Part shown: positions 11,143 to 22,639 of the stretch, one piece after another
Layout of the letters: every line of letters begins with the position of its first letter
Numbering within the stretch: the first letter of the stretch is position 1
Assembly: GCA_029379385.1 (NCBI GenBank)
Contig: CM055613.1
Span: 19,610,001 to 19,674,000 of the forward strand
DNA: 64,000 bases
From: Quillaja saponaria
Taxonomy: Eukaryota > Streptophyta > Magnoliopsida > Fabales > Quillajaceae
Direction of reading: 5' to 3'
Position numbers and translations under genes: made by a program
The notes under the pieces: model-generated
Databases searched by the model: none
What the model saw: the letters and a program-made list of their open reading frames with translations, nothing else
Told to the model about the DNA's origin: nothing

Positions 11143-13958
11143 AAATGTTTAAGAATTTACTAAAAATTTTGGCAAAATTTTCTAGTAAACTGGAACATAC
11201 CTAAAATACAAACATGCAATTTCTTGTTACATTCAACTAGTTTACATAACCACAATATACAAAAGGAGTTCCGCTCCATTATTCACCACAACAACTAATA
11301 ACTGAACTAATATACAATACAAAATTTGATACCAAAGCCCTAATGTAACTGTAAACTTTCATCCTTTGACTTTAAGCAAGTGATCTCTGATATACCTTGC
11401 CGAAGTGAGTCTTATAGACTCAGTGGGTGAAAAAATGTACCCAAAGGGTACTAGCATCATTCTAATATGGATATAATACATATTCAAATAATATCAACAT
11501 ATCATGAATATCAAACAGTAAATGTCACACATACACAATTATGGAAAACATAAAATTAAATAAATATAGTTCAAGTAATATACTACACAATCAAATCAAA
11601 TCAACCAGAACATTTAAAGCACACAAAGGGCCAATAGAATAACTCATCCTCGCATAACATATAGCCTCCCATCAGGCAGTTTTTACACCCGCACACCAAA
11701 TATATTCTCAATAGATATTCATTCCACCAGGGCTAAGTACTCAAACATTTTAAATTGCATATCAAATTAGAATATCCTAGGTGCACCCTGATTCTATTTC
11801 GGAAGTAAAAACTATTTTGAAGAAAAATTCATCTTGGAAAAAATAAAATTATTGTCTCTAATTAAACACAAAGTCACAAATCAAGCATAATTTAAAAAAC
11901 TCAATTAAACACTACACATGCTTATGCTTTCATATAAATATATCTATTCAAATATACTTAACAATTACACATATTAATCTAGCAACCAAAAGGTAGCATC
12001 ATCCACTCACCATTTACCGATCTTGCTTGTCACTTCCTTTTGCATTCACACGCTTCGTGGGCTTAACAACACTTTTTAGAGCTACAATTAAATTTTTTAA
12101 GTATGACTTAGTTTGTTCAATTTTATAGGTTATAAACTTTTAATTATGAAAATTTATAAATAACTAAGTTTCATGTATTTATTTGAAATTTACTCCTTTT
12201 AGCCATTTTCATAACCACCTAAAATCCAAGCACGAACCCAACTACCGTCCAACAGTTCTAATGATTAATATACTCTGAATTAGGTTACGAAACTTTTTAG
12301 ATATTATCCAAAAACTATAAACTACACTTTCTCTTTAGAGCGCCTAAACTAATTCAATTCATAAAACACCCGAAATACTTGATTTCTATGAACCATAAAA
12401 TTTGTAAGCCTGCTTCCCTTTTCAATAACCACTCAAGTCTACATCAATTATTTCTATCACTACCAACTTGTATTTTACCTTCTAACAATACCCATATCCA
12501 AACCTCTAAACTATGCCACAAAGATGTAACTAAGTTCAAGAAAAATAAAGGAAATTGATATGCGGGCAAATACAAGGCTCTCATTATCTTCAAATGCACA
12601 AAAATAAATACCACTTGCAAGTTTTATTTCCAATTATGTTATGACTTGCATCAAGTTCCTTTTTTCGCTCTTGGTGTATGTTATCAGTTAAAAGAGTCTA
12701 CATTAATCTTCTGTGTACCAAACCAATTTTTCAGACTTTTTATAATTGACTTCCTAGAACTTCAAGATGCCAAACTAGCCATACCACTAGGGTTTAGTCT
12801 TATGTTAACACCCTATAGGCTTTTTATAATTGACTTCCTAGCACTTCAAGAAGCGTATATCTAATTACTACACCACTTAGTCAGATTAACCAAACCTATT
12901 CTATATAATATAGAGAAGCATAGCAGATGATGCACTAGGGAATGCAAAACAATCAAGATGAGACAATACCTTAGAAGTTCCTTGCATCAAAATGTATAGG
13001 ATGTTAAGCAAGCCAAGCTAACCCGAGGGACTGATCTTATGGGTGTCAATAGCAACAGATTTAGCTCATTCAATTCCCTTACCAAAAGATAAATGGAAAC
13101 CTAGTTCCCACCATCAAAACTAAGGATCAACCCACCCTTATTCAAATACAAGTGCAAAGCATTATTTAAATTCTTGTAGGAATTTTGTCAAACGCTAGGA
13201 GGGCAATCAACTGGTACACATTCTCTTTTATAAAACTAATATTTCACAATTCTAAAATATTGTTTATCTTCTGCTTTTGGCTACTAGATTTTGTCAACAT
13301 CACAAGTTGTGTAAAGAATTATGAATAATATGCTTATCTCCTGAATCCTATTAGTATCAAACACGGCTTCAAAACTGAGCTTCAACTACATAGAATTAAC
13401 TTGAAAAAAATAAATTGAGCCAAAAGGAAAATGTAGAAGAACTTAGACAGATTGATAAGTGAGATTCCATAAAAGCTTAAGCCGTTACCTTCATCATTAA
13501 GTGAGACGTCAAAATTTCTAGACATGTTGAATGCCACTGACACAACAATTGGTCCTTGCTGCACTTAACTTGCCGAATAGGAAAAATAGAGAAGGATTCG
13601 AAGATGGGTTTATAGAAAACCCATGAAATTAAAGGTGAGATGCTCTACTTCAGCAAAGGAGAAACCGGAAGTAAAGGTTTTATGGTGGTCGCCATTACGG
13701 GTCTCAATAGGGATATGGAAGGTCGGCGGAGCAGAAGAAATATATCAAGAAACACAGGCTGTGGAGGGGCTTAAAGAGAACAAAAAAATAAAAGAATAAA
13801 GGAAAGAAAAGTGTAGTCAAAATTCAAATTTTAAATTGGTGGTGTATGTTTATTCTTTTATATACATATATATATATATTATTTATTTATTTCATGTTCT
13901 TACATTTATTTTTATGATTAATAGTTACACCAGTTTGTTCACATATCGAGTTATAACA
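10964..13958 (-). repeat. Gypsy 2 3' LTR (complete, 2,995 bp)
   Basis: On the plus strand it starts TGTCACACCCCACGC and ends CGAGTTATAACA, the reverse complement of the family's TGTTATAAC...GGGTGTGACA. It holds no gene. The open frames at 12,646 and 13,382 show no protein similarity. Confidence 0.88.
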
Positions 13959-13976
13959 TTCACCCCCTTAAAAGAA
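13959..13976 (-). promoter_or_regulatory. Polypurine tract of gypsy 2
   Basis: The plus strand TTCACCCCCTTAAAAGAA is the reverse complement of TTCTTTTAAGGGGGTGAA, matching the tract of gypsy 1. It directly abuts the U3 end of the 3' LTR. Confidence 0.85.
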
Positions 13977-15640
13977 ATTGGTACTTATTCACTATAGTGT
14001 TTCCAGATAAATTGTTAATGTAAATCAGTTAAGTATATACAAATTTCATTAATTTATTGCGATTGCGAGTTTTTACATGGCTCTTTATTCACTATAGTGT
14101 TTCCAGACAACATGCATAAACAGAATACTCCTCGATCAAAATTCATGGACTAATTTATCTATAATTGTTATTGATTGCTCCTTATATATGAATTCTTATC
14201 CTGAACCCGTAAAACGTGAGATTCTTCAGACAATCACTTCCAAAACATGAATACATGAAAGACCAGATGTACCTTATCTTAATCTGGCAGTAAAAACTCT
14301 TCGTTTTAATTTCATACACTTAAATTAGAATCAAAATCTTTCTATATTCTTTTCTTTTTAGAAAAGAGGTAGAATAAATTTAATAGATATTCATTATTTG
14401 GAGTTCAAATTGATGAACTAAATCAGACAGTTATATAAGTGAAATAAAATAGCTTTTAGTTTGTTTTTATAATTTAAAATTTATACTGGCTTTTCTACTT
14501 CAAGCTTATCTATTTGTAATTTTTGCCAATATTTATAGGTTTCTTAATTTTCTTATTTCATCTATATAGGGAGTTAAAATATGTAAATAAAGTATAGAAA
14601 AACTACTGTGTTCCCTCTCATTCAAAAAGAATGTTAATACTTTATGCATATTCTAAAGGTTAAATTAGTTTATTGAAAAACTCAAAAGTGTAGTATTGGA
14701 GAGTTGAGGGGTGAGAATATCCAAGATTCATTTAAGTGATATTGATATATATCATAGTGTTCATGATGTAAAACTTTTTGTGCAAATGAATTAAATAAAT
14801 ATTTTAACTGTAATTTCCTTGTACAAGAATATACGGAAGTTGGGCAAATCTAAAAGTACAAGAGAACATTCTTTTGCTGCTATTATTATCAATATTTGAT
14901 ACTGGGCTATTCATATCATTACTATATCCTCCCTATTCATTGCAGGTTGGTTATTTATTAGCATAGGTTTAATTCACGATGTATTTGGAAGCCCTCTCCC
15001 TAACTAATATTATATAAAAGCCTACAAGGAATTCCATTAATAATTGGTTATTTTTTCTTTTAGAACACTCAATGAATTTAGTAGATCTTTTTAAAAAAGC
15101 CCCTAATGACCATAGATAAAATCTATTCATATTTATATGATGGTCGATTGTTGACGAACTAGGGTACCTACCGTTTCATCTAACGAATAATCAAACTCGA
15201 ATAAAATGTTGAATTTAATTGTATCAGTCTCTACTAGGATGTCACAATACTCTTATCCCATTTAGAAGGATGTCATTTCATAATTATCTATAATTGTTTA
15301 TATCATTGGCATGACTATTTAATAAAATGTGAAAGGAAGTGGAATAAATGGTCGTTACTACTAGAAGGATTCCTTTTTGAATAATAAGTATTGTACCTGA
15401 TATTATCATGATCGATCTAATTAGTATTTTCTTCTATAGTTTATATTCCGGGATAGGTTCACTCTTGTAGTAGTTGGATAAACTTAATTTATGGTTTATA
15501 GTATTTTTAATTTGAATTTTTTAAATGAAAACGTAAGAACTCAACAGGATGTTATTGAATCCAATAAAAAGGTTATATTAATCTCGGATTTAACTTTTCA
15601 TTAGGCATAAAAACATACTCAAGTATAATACAGAAAATAT
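13977..15640 (-). other. Decayed 3' interior of gypsy 2
   Basis: The integrase region of element 2 should lie here. I could not recognise it on either strand; the DNA is AT-rich and heavily mutated or replaced. A direct repeat of ATTCACTATAGTGTTTCCAGA occurs at 13,988 and 14,087. Confidence 0.5.
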
Positions 15641-16310
15641 CATAAAACATTATATATTTCCTTGCACCAAAAGGGTATAAATATAAATAAAGATTAAAAC
15701 TAAAGTTAAACAAGTCTTAAGCTTTCGAAAACTTTCTTCACCAGCCTTTAGTCAATAAATTTAACATTTTCGTTGAATCTACCAAGTCAAAGATACAACA
15801 ATTCGAGAGGAGTTTTCAAGAATTCTCCTATAATACCCAACAAAACCTAATAAATTTCAGATTTTAGACACGTTTTATCAAAAGTTCACACTTAAAGAAT
15901 TCAGCATAAGGCTTATTTTTCCTTTAAATATTTGCAAAACCATACAAAAATACATTATATGTTACTCCTTACTTCTTGCTCTTAAGATTTACGAAATTAG
16001 CAAAACATTTGTAAATTCAAAAGATATGACTACGAACTTGTTACACTCCATTGAGTACGAAAAACAGTTTTCAGAACATCATTCCTTCTTGATTTGGAAT
16101 TGGTGATATTACGAACATAGATTGATCTTGGAAGAGTTTTAAGCCCTGTGTAACTGATTAGATAGATCAATATACTGGGAAAAAAAACTTATTCTTCACT
16201 ATAATCTCATTCAAATACCGGTAATTAATACACAATCGAAACAAATCATTTTTTTTACAAAAGAACTAGAATATCCCAAGTAGACATACTTAGACAAATA
16301 AACCATTTAT
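15640..16310 (-). pseudogene. Gypsy 2 reverse transcriptase (decayed)
   Basis: The minus strand from 16,300 reads FVKKNDLFRLCINYRYLNE, then SSKINLCS followed by a stop and YHQFQIKKE, KFVVISFEFTN, LQIFKGKISLMLNS, GFVGYYRRILENSS, and EESFRKLKTCLT near 15,700. These match, in order, the RT-to-RNase H region of gypsy 1. The catalytic FIDD block is not recognisable and several stops interrupt the frame. It is dead. Confidence 0.82.
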
Positions 16311-16849
16311 CCAACAAGTCTTTCATCTACACTTTTCACTTTCCAAATAGAAAAATTTTAGTATAAGCATCGTTAACTCATACCAAACAAATAGGTTCAG
16401 CTTAATTGGTCGCTACACTAATACCTTGTACTACTAATATGCCACGTTATATAACTAATAGCTAACTAATTCTTTTGCCTAGACAGGATCACATCCCAGG
16501 CCATACATAATTGATCAAACTCCTTTAAGAAAGTATATGGATCTTAAATAAAGTTTACACTCGAGAATCTAGGCAGTTGCATCATTAAGAAACCATACGG
16601 TAACAAATATCAAAGTGCTGATGTAGTGAGGAGTGCAAATAAATTGTAGTTGAAGGTTATTGCACACAGACTTAAAGTAGTTTGGACAATTATTCTTTTA
16701 GCTAATAAATGTGTTGATTCTAGGATTCAATATTCAATATTTTAATGTTAGGATTGGTTTGTAAACTTGACATTAAAAGGGACACTTTTCATATCTCTTG
16801 AAAAGAATTTAGAAGGAATTAGATGGAACACACAGACACACACACATAT

Positions 16850-17100
16850 ATATACATTTCCACGGTCCATTTCACAATGATAATAAATGGGTTTGAGGTG
16901 GATTTCTTCTAGAGTTCACATAATCTACATCAAGTAGATCCCTTATCTCCTCTGTTCTTTATTGTTATTATGGAAGTCTTAAATATGTTAATCTCACAAA
17001 CAACTGACTGTTTTGTTAAATTAAATTGGAGGGTTTTTCTCTTAGAGAGGCTATTATTACTAAACTAAGATCCCAATTCAGTCATTCTTAGTTCTTTATG
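16850..17100 (+). pseudogene. L1-type LINE reverse transcriptase fragment
   Basis: The plus strand reads TVHFTMIINGFEVDFF, a stop, then SSHNLHQVDPLSPLFF and IVIMEVLNMLI. This matches the plant L1 RT block containing LRQGDPLSPLLF. It lies inside element 2 between the RT and the gag leader, where gag should be, in the opposite orientation. It is short and has no visible poly-A tail or target duplication, so it could be an inserted or recombined scrap. Confidence 0.75.
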
Positions 17101-17149
17101 ATCTAAATTTCTTGTCAAAGGTGCCTAAGGATTGGTTGACTCCTGTTCG

Positions 17150-17408
17150 AAACCAATATTCTATTATCTCACACAATTCACAACACGACCACTATGTGTC
17201 ATCGTGTCTAAATAAACACAAATGAATTCAATGCACATTTATCATATAGGATAAAAGATAATGCATTAGAGAATCACAACTTGAAGTTTCAAGATGAATT
17301 AGAACGTGTTACTAAGTCCACATACGCCTTGGGTAACATACGCAAACAAAGCAATAATGTCCTATATTTGTAGTCATGAACTTCAAAACCCAAGCTGTGA
17401 AACCAACT
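17150..17408 (-). other. Gypsy 2 leader, primer-binding site and gag start
   Basis: On the minus strand the LTR end GTGTGACA at 17,409 is followed by AGTTGGTTTCACAGCTTGGG, a mutated initiator-Met-tRNA primer-binding site. About 230 bp then match the leader of gypsy 1 (20,623-20,860) up to the GTAGTGGCCGTGTTACAGG-like gag start. The rest of gag is missing. Confidence 0.82.
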
Positions 17409-18126
17409 TGTCACACCCCATATAGAGGCATAACTGGCCAGAGGAATAGATGACCAAATATTCATAACCTTGACTTTAAAACAAAGAAATATATATGAAT
17501 TTTGACTAAACCAAAGCATGAAAGTAAATTTTAGAGATAACTACAAATGTTTATTTACTGAAATATTTAAGAATTTACTAAAAGTTTGGGTTAAGGTTCC
17601 TTGTAAACTGGACCATGCCCAAAATACAAATATATAATTCCTAGTTACATTCAACCAGTTTACACAACCACAATATACACAAGGAGCTCCACTCCATTAT
17701 ATACCACAATAACTAATAATTGAACTACAATACAAAATCTAACACCGAACCCCTAGTGTGACTGCAAACTTTCATCATTTGACTTCAAGTAAGCGATCTC
17801 GAATATACCTTGCCGCCAATTACTAAGCCTAATATCGATAGTTAATGCTCACATAGATTTTGTTACTAAAAAAAAAAAAAAAAAAAAAATGGTGAGTCCC
17901 ACAAACTCAACGAGTGGAAAAACATACCCAAAGTGTACTAGCATCATTCTACACATAGATATAATACATAGTTAAACAATATCAACATATTAGGAATATC
18001 AAACAGCTAAATGCCACACATACGTAATTATAAAAAAACATAAAATTAAATAAACCCAGTTTAGTAGTATACTACACAATCAAATCAAAACACTCAAAGC
18101 ACACAAAAGTGCCAATAGAGTAACTT
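17409..18126 (-). repeat. Gypsy 2 5' LTR, retained U5-side part (inverted-repeat arm 1)
   Basis: Starts TGTCACACCCCATATAG on the plus strand, the same orientation as the LTR at 10,964. It follows that LTR only as far as GCCAATAGAGTAACTTA (compare about 11,629). The U3-side two thirds are absent. A 21-base A run (17,869-17,889) is inserted in it. Confidence 0.88.
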
Positions 18127-18909
18127 AGCCCCAGTGGGATGGATATGTATAGAGGATATATTTGGTGTATGGGCAAAAAACTACCTAGTGAGAAGACATG
18201 TGTTGTATGGGTTTGAGTTACTCTATTTGCCCTTTGTGTGCTTTGAGTGTTTTGATTAATTTGATTTGATTTGATTATGTAGTATATTACTTGAACTATG
18301 TTTATTTAATTTTATGTTTTCCATAATTGCGTATGTGTGCATTTAGCTGTTTGATAGTCATGATGTGTAGAATGATGCTAATACCATTTCCACTCACTGA
18401 GTCCTTAGGACTTACCACTATCTTGTTAAATTTATTTTTTTTAGTAACTAGATCTTTATGAACATCAACTATTGATATTGGGCTTGCTAAGTAATTGGCG
18501 ACAAGGTATATTCGAGATCGCTTATTTGAAGTCAAAGGATAAAAGTTTACAGTCACATTAGAGCTTTGGTATCATATTTCGTATTGTATATTAGTTCAAT
18601 TTTAGTTGTTGTGGTGAATAATGGAACGGAGCTCCTTGTGTATGTTGTGGTTCTGTAAACTGGTTAAATATAACTAGGAATTATTTGTTCGTATTTAAGG
18701 CATATTCTAGTTTACAGAAAACCTTTGCCCAAATTTTTAGTAAATTCTTAAACATTTCAGTAAATAAGTAGTTAACTTGTATTTTCTAAAATTTACTTTC
18801 ATATTTTGGTTTTGTCAAAAGTCTTTTATGTTTTTGTTTTGAAGTCAAAGTTACAGAGGTTTAATTACCCATTCCTCCGGCCAGTCATTCCTCCATATAA
18901 GATGTGATA
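18127..18909 (+). repeat. Inverted LTR segment (arm 2) with 90-bp loop
   Basis: In sense orientation on the plus strand: AGCCCCAGTGGGATGG (loop, 18,127-18,215), then an arm from 18,216 to the end at 18,909 that is the reverse complement of 18,126-17,409, with point differences and without the A run. The loop itself is normal LTR sequence (compare the reverse of 11,650-11,745). Confidence 0.9.
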
Positions 18910-20622
18910 GGAACTAGATGAATTTAAATTAAACATTTGGGTAAAAGTTAAGAAAAACAACAAATATGAATGAGGTTCATATGAATAGGAAAAGAATAGT
19001 TTAGAATTTGGTTATATTCACGATGGAAATGTATGAATCAAGCTCTTAATTAACTTTAGATAATTAATTCAAATTGAATTCAATAGTTAGAATACAAGTA
19101 ACTTAAGGATTAGTGATATTATGTTAATTGTAATGGAAGGTATATATATATATATATGTAAACACATACACATGAATTAGAACCAAATATACATACTATG
19201 TATTTGACAAAATGCTAAGAAAAATAAAATGTGAATATGTGCATAGAAGTTGATTTACATGGGTTTCATTATAGCTAACTAGGAAACATGAAATTTGACT
19301 ATGTTAATGTTAAACAATAGAATTTAAATTCTTGAATGATTTAAAGTAATTAACTTTACTTTAAGAAACGTGGTAAAATGTTTAAGTTTCCAAGTAGCAC
19401 ATTAAGTGAATACATATGTAGGATTGGGAAATAGTAGATTTAATTATAAAATGGTTACTCTAAATAATATATAAATTTATGATTTTATACTCCAGATTGT
19501 GTCAAGGATTTATCAACACATTCACATTCTAGATGGGATGACGAGCCGAATTCGTAAACTTTGTAAGTGAATTATGTATTCTTTGGTCATTAGATTAATG
19601 TGTTGATTGTTTATGTATGTATTTGAATGAATATGTTTATATCAAGATAAGTAAGAATGTGTAGTTCTATAATCGAATTATTTGGATTGTGTTTAATATG
19701 TGATTTTAATTATGTTTGATAAGGGCCAATAAAAAAAATTCTATCCGAAATGATCTTCACATTTGAACTAGAATGCGGGTGCACCTAGGATAATTTGATT
19801 CGATTACTTGATATGTGATTATAAATACTCAAGTAACTCAGGCCAATGGGAGGACACATGGTGTGCAAGTGCTAATTTACTCTAACTAGCCAATTTTTTT
19901 TTTTGAATTTCTTGATTTATATGTTTTGTATATTTCGATTGATTTGTTTATTTTGTGCATTACAAACATTTGTTTAACTTTATGTTATTCAATCGTACGT
20001 AAGCATAATATTGAATTGTGATATAAGAATTGTTTATGTGAAATTATTTTATGTATGTGTGCTATTTATGCTTTGGTTGATTCTAGTACCCTAAGGGTAG
20101 ATTTTTCGCTCATTGTGTTCTTGTGACTCACTCTTCTTTTGTTGTTTTTTTTTTAGTATCAAGAGACCAGCATTCGTCACCTAGAGATTTGTGACTTGCC
20201 AATGGCATTATAACAAGTTATACTTCTAGATCGCACACTTGAAGTTGGAGAACAAAGTTTATAGTTACAATAGGCTTTAAGTTGTCATGTTTTGATTTAT
20301 ATAGTAGTTTAATTGTAATTGTTAATGAGATAATTAGAGCTGAGCTCCTCTATGTATATTGTTACTATGGTTGACTAGTTGATTGTAACAAGATTATATA
20401 TGTATGTATTATTTGGCATATTCCATTTTACGGGGAACATCTGCCAAATTTTTTTGTTAAAATATCAAATATTTGATAAATAAGTCTTTGTCTTTAGTTT
20501 ATTTTATCTTTTAACTATAATAGGTCAATAGTCAAATGTGCTTATTCGATTTAAAGTTAGGGTTATGGAAGTTGGATTATCCATTCCTCTGGCCAATCAT
20601 GCATTCGTATAAGGGTGTAGCA
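18910..20622 (+). repeat. Gypsy 1 5' LTR, second part
   Basis: Begins with the second GGAAC copy, then TAGATGAATTTAAATTAAA, continuing the 3' LTR sequence at 26,790-28,535. It ends AAGGGTGTAGCA. The next bases (20,623 on) are a mutated initiator-Met-tRNA primer-binding site. Confidence 0.92.
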
Positions 20623-20640
20623 AGTTAGTATTAAAGCTTC
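20623..20640 (+). promoter_or_regulatory. Degenerate primer-binding site of gypsy 1
   Basis: AGTTAGTATTAAAGCTT compares with the usual AGTTGGTATCAGAGCTT complementary to the initiator Met tRNA 3' end. The three changes look like decay. Confidence 0.75.
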
Positions 20641-20829
20641 GGTTTTATGGTTTGTGACTGCAAATACGGGACATTGTTGCTTAGTTTGCATACATTAACT
20701 AGGGTGTATGTAGACTTAGTGAGACATTCTAAGTCATCCTAAAACTTCAAGTTGTGATTTTCCTAGCATACTGTCCTTCGCTTTACATGATAAAAGTATA
20801 TTGAAATCATTTATGTTTGTTTTAGATAT

Positions 20830-22020
20830 GATGTGACGTAGTGGCCGTGTTACAGGCCTAGGGAGGCAGCAAGATGCTGGCTCTGATCAGGGATTTACCA
20901 GTCCCCAAGTACCAGTTGGCAGAGGTAAAAGTCGTCGGGTATGTGGTAGAGGTAGAGGTAGAGGTAGAGGTAAGCTATTGACCTCAGGCAGTAACCCTGG
21001 TCTTGACCTAGAGTAGCTTTTACAGGGTCTAGACCGAGTTCAGAGGATAGTAGGTGACCTAGTTGGGATTCTAGCCCAATAACATTAGGCTCTGCCACAG
21101 TCTCTTGCAACTCTTCCTGTTCAGCCTTAGTAAAAGGCAAACCCTCCCATTACGGTTCAACAAGATCGGGGAACATTTGTGACGTTACATGATTTTTAGG
21201 TGTGGACCCTGCATAAGACCCCTATACTTTCTTGGAGGAGTCTAATTGACTTTGTGTAGCTTTGGGATGTGATCCTGTTCATGATGTTAAGTTATTTAGT
21301 TATCATCTACATGACATAGCTTATGAATGGTATAAGATGTCTGTGTAATGACGGACAGAGCCTACACCACTTGCATGGCCAAAGTTCAGCAAGGCTTTCA
21401 CTAACCATTTCTTACCTGAGAGTGTGCAAGATAAGCATGCTTAGGACTTTAAACAATTAGGTCAGGCTGAGGACATGATAATGGCGGAGTACGAGACCCG
21501 ATTTACCAGACAGTCCTGTTTTGCTCCCTATATGGTGACTACTAAACAGATGGGAGTGAAAAGGTTCGTTAATGGCTTGAGAAATTCTTTATTTAGGTTA
21601 GTGTTCATGATGGACACTACTATTATACTCAGGCTATTAATGCTGCATATCGACTAGAGACTTAGATCTTGGAGAGATAGTTAAAATGTGACAACCACAA
21701 GAAGGTCCTTCTACTTCTAGAGCTGGTAGTTCTTGTAGGCTTAATAGTGAATCTATCTCCAGACGTAGTTCATTTCATGGAGGTTTTCAAGCAGGCAGAG
21801 GCCAGATAAGATGGCCTTTGGAGGTCAATCATAGGTGGCATCGTCGAGTGGCTCTCGATCATTTGAAGTTCCAGTATGCTCTACTTGTGGTTTTAGACAG
21901 ACTGGGCAGTGCAGATGGGAGTCTGGTGCTTGTTTTAAATATGGGGCTATAGATCATCATATCAGGGATTATCCTTTGATGAAGGGGCATTCTACTCTAG
22001 CTGGGATGTTATCTTTAGTT
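20830..22020 (+). pseudogene. Gypsy 1 gag
   Basis: Capsid/nucleocapsid region. A Gly-Arg-rich run near 20,940-20,975 is encoded by an AGGTAG repeat. A MIMAEYETRFTRQ stretch at 21,475, part of the retrotransposon gag fold, follows. A nucleocapsid-like segment at 21,880-21,985 reads CFKYGAIDHHIRDYP: two of the cysteines expected in a CCHC knuckle are Tyr. Stops near 21,015, 21,345 and 21,660 break the frame. The gag of element 2 (17,150 region) is the closest relative in the window. Confidence 0.82.
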
Positions 22021-22089
22021 TAGAGTAGACCTTTTTGCCCACGACACCTGCTAGATCTTAGGGAAGTCATGGCACCTTTACTAGAGTTT

Positions 22090-22469
22090 TATCATCTGCG
22101 GGAATGGATCAGACTTGTGTATATGCTCTGACAATACATGACACTCAGGCTTTGAATGCAGTGGTATCAGGTAGATTATCTATTTGTTTTGTTAGTGCTA
22201 AATTATTGTTTAATCCTGGAGCTTTGCATTCTTTTATATCTTCGTATTTTGCTTCTTTTGTGAGGAGGGCATCTGAGCCTATTAAGGTTCCTTTAGCGGT
22301 TTCAACTCCATTAGGGGAAATTATTTTGGTAGACCTGTATATTTCTTCTTATCAGGTCATTGTGGGTGATGATATATGTTATGTGGACTTGATCATACTA
22401 GACATGTTGGACTATCATGTGATTTTAGTCACAGATTGGTTGTTTAACCATCATGCCATGGTGGATTAG
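22090..22469 (+). pseudogene. Gypsy 1 aspartic protease domain
   Basis: A 121-residue stretch aligns with the retropepsin-like domain between gag and RT. The active-site loop, normally DPGATHSFIS-like, reads NPGALHSFISSYF, so the catalytic Asp is Asn. Downstream LILDMLDYHVILVTDWL matches the usual GMDWL region. The frame is open over this domain, but the enzyme would be inactive. It is separated from gag and RT by stops. Confidence 0.85.
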
Positions 22470-22639
22470 TTGTGATAAGAGTGACAAGTTCAGTATTCTT
22501 AAAAAGCCTACTTTTTTTTTTTTCAAAGGGATCGAAGTAAAGTTCCTCATAATTTAATTTTAGCTATTTAAGCTAGACGACTTATCAGGAAGAAGCATTA
22601 GGACCTATTTAGTTTATTATGTCAGGGATACTTAGTTGG

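Larger units (their letters stand above)
10964..18909 (-). mobile_element. Ty3/gypsy element 2 with two U5 ends
   Basis: A 7,946-bp insertion in the 5' LTR of gypsy 1, flanked by a perfect GGAAC target duplication (10,959-10,963 and 18,910-18,914). The empty site is visible at about 26,788 in the other LTR. Minus-strand order: inverted U5 arm (18,909-18,127), 5' LTR part (18,126-17,409), primer-binding site, gag leader, RT, polypurine tract (13,976-13,959), complete 3' LTR (13,958-10,964). The left end starts TGTCACACCCC and the right end finishes GATGTGATA, the reverse complement of a decayed TGTCACATC end, so both integrated termini are U5 ends. Confidence 0.88.

Noticed and set aside
10964..18909. 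Inverted ends read as a terminal-inverted-repeat DNA transposon or foldback element
   Set aside because: The interior has a gypsy primer-binding site, RT and polypurine tract, and the left side is a complete LTR. The inverted part is LTR sequence, so an aberrant retrotransposon fits better.
20940..20975. AGGTAG hexamer run as a telomere-like repeat
   Set aside because: It encodes the Gly-Arg stretch of gypsy gag and is only about five units long.
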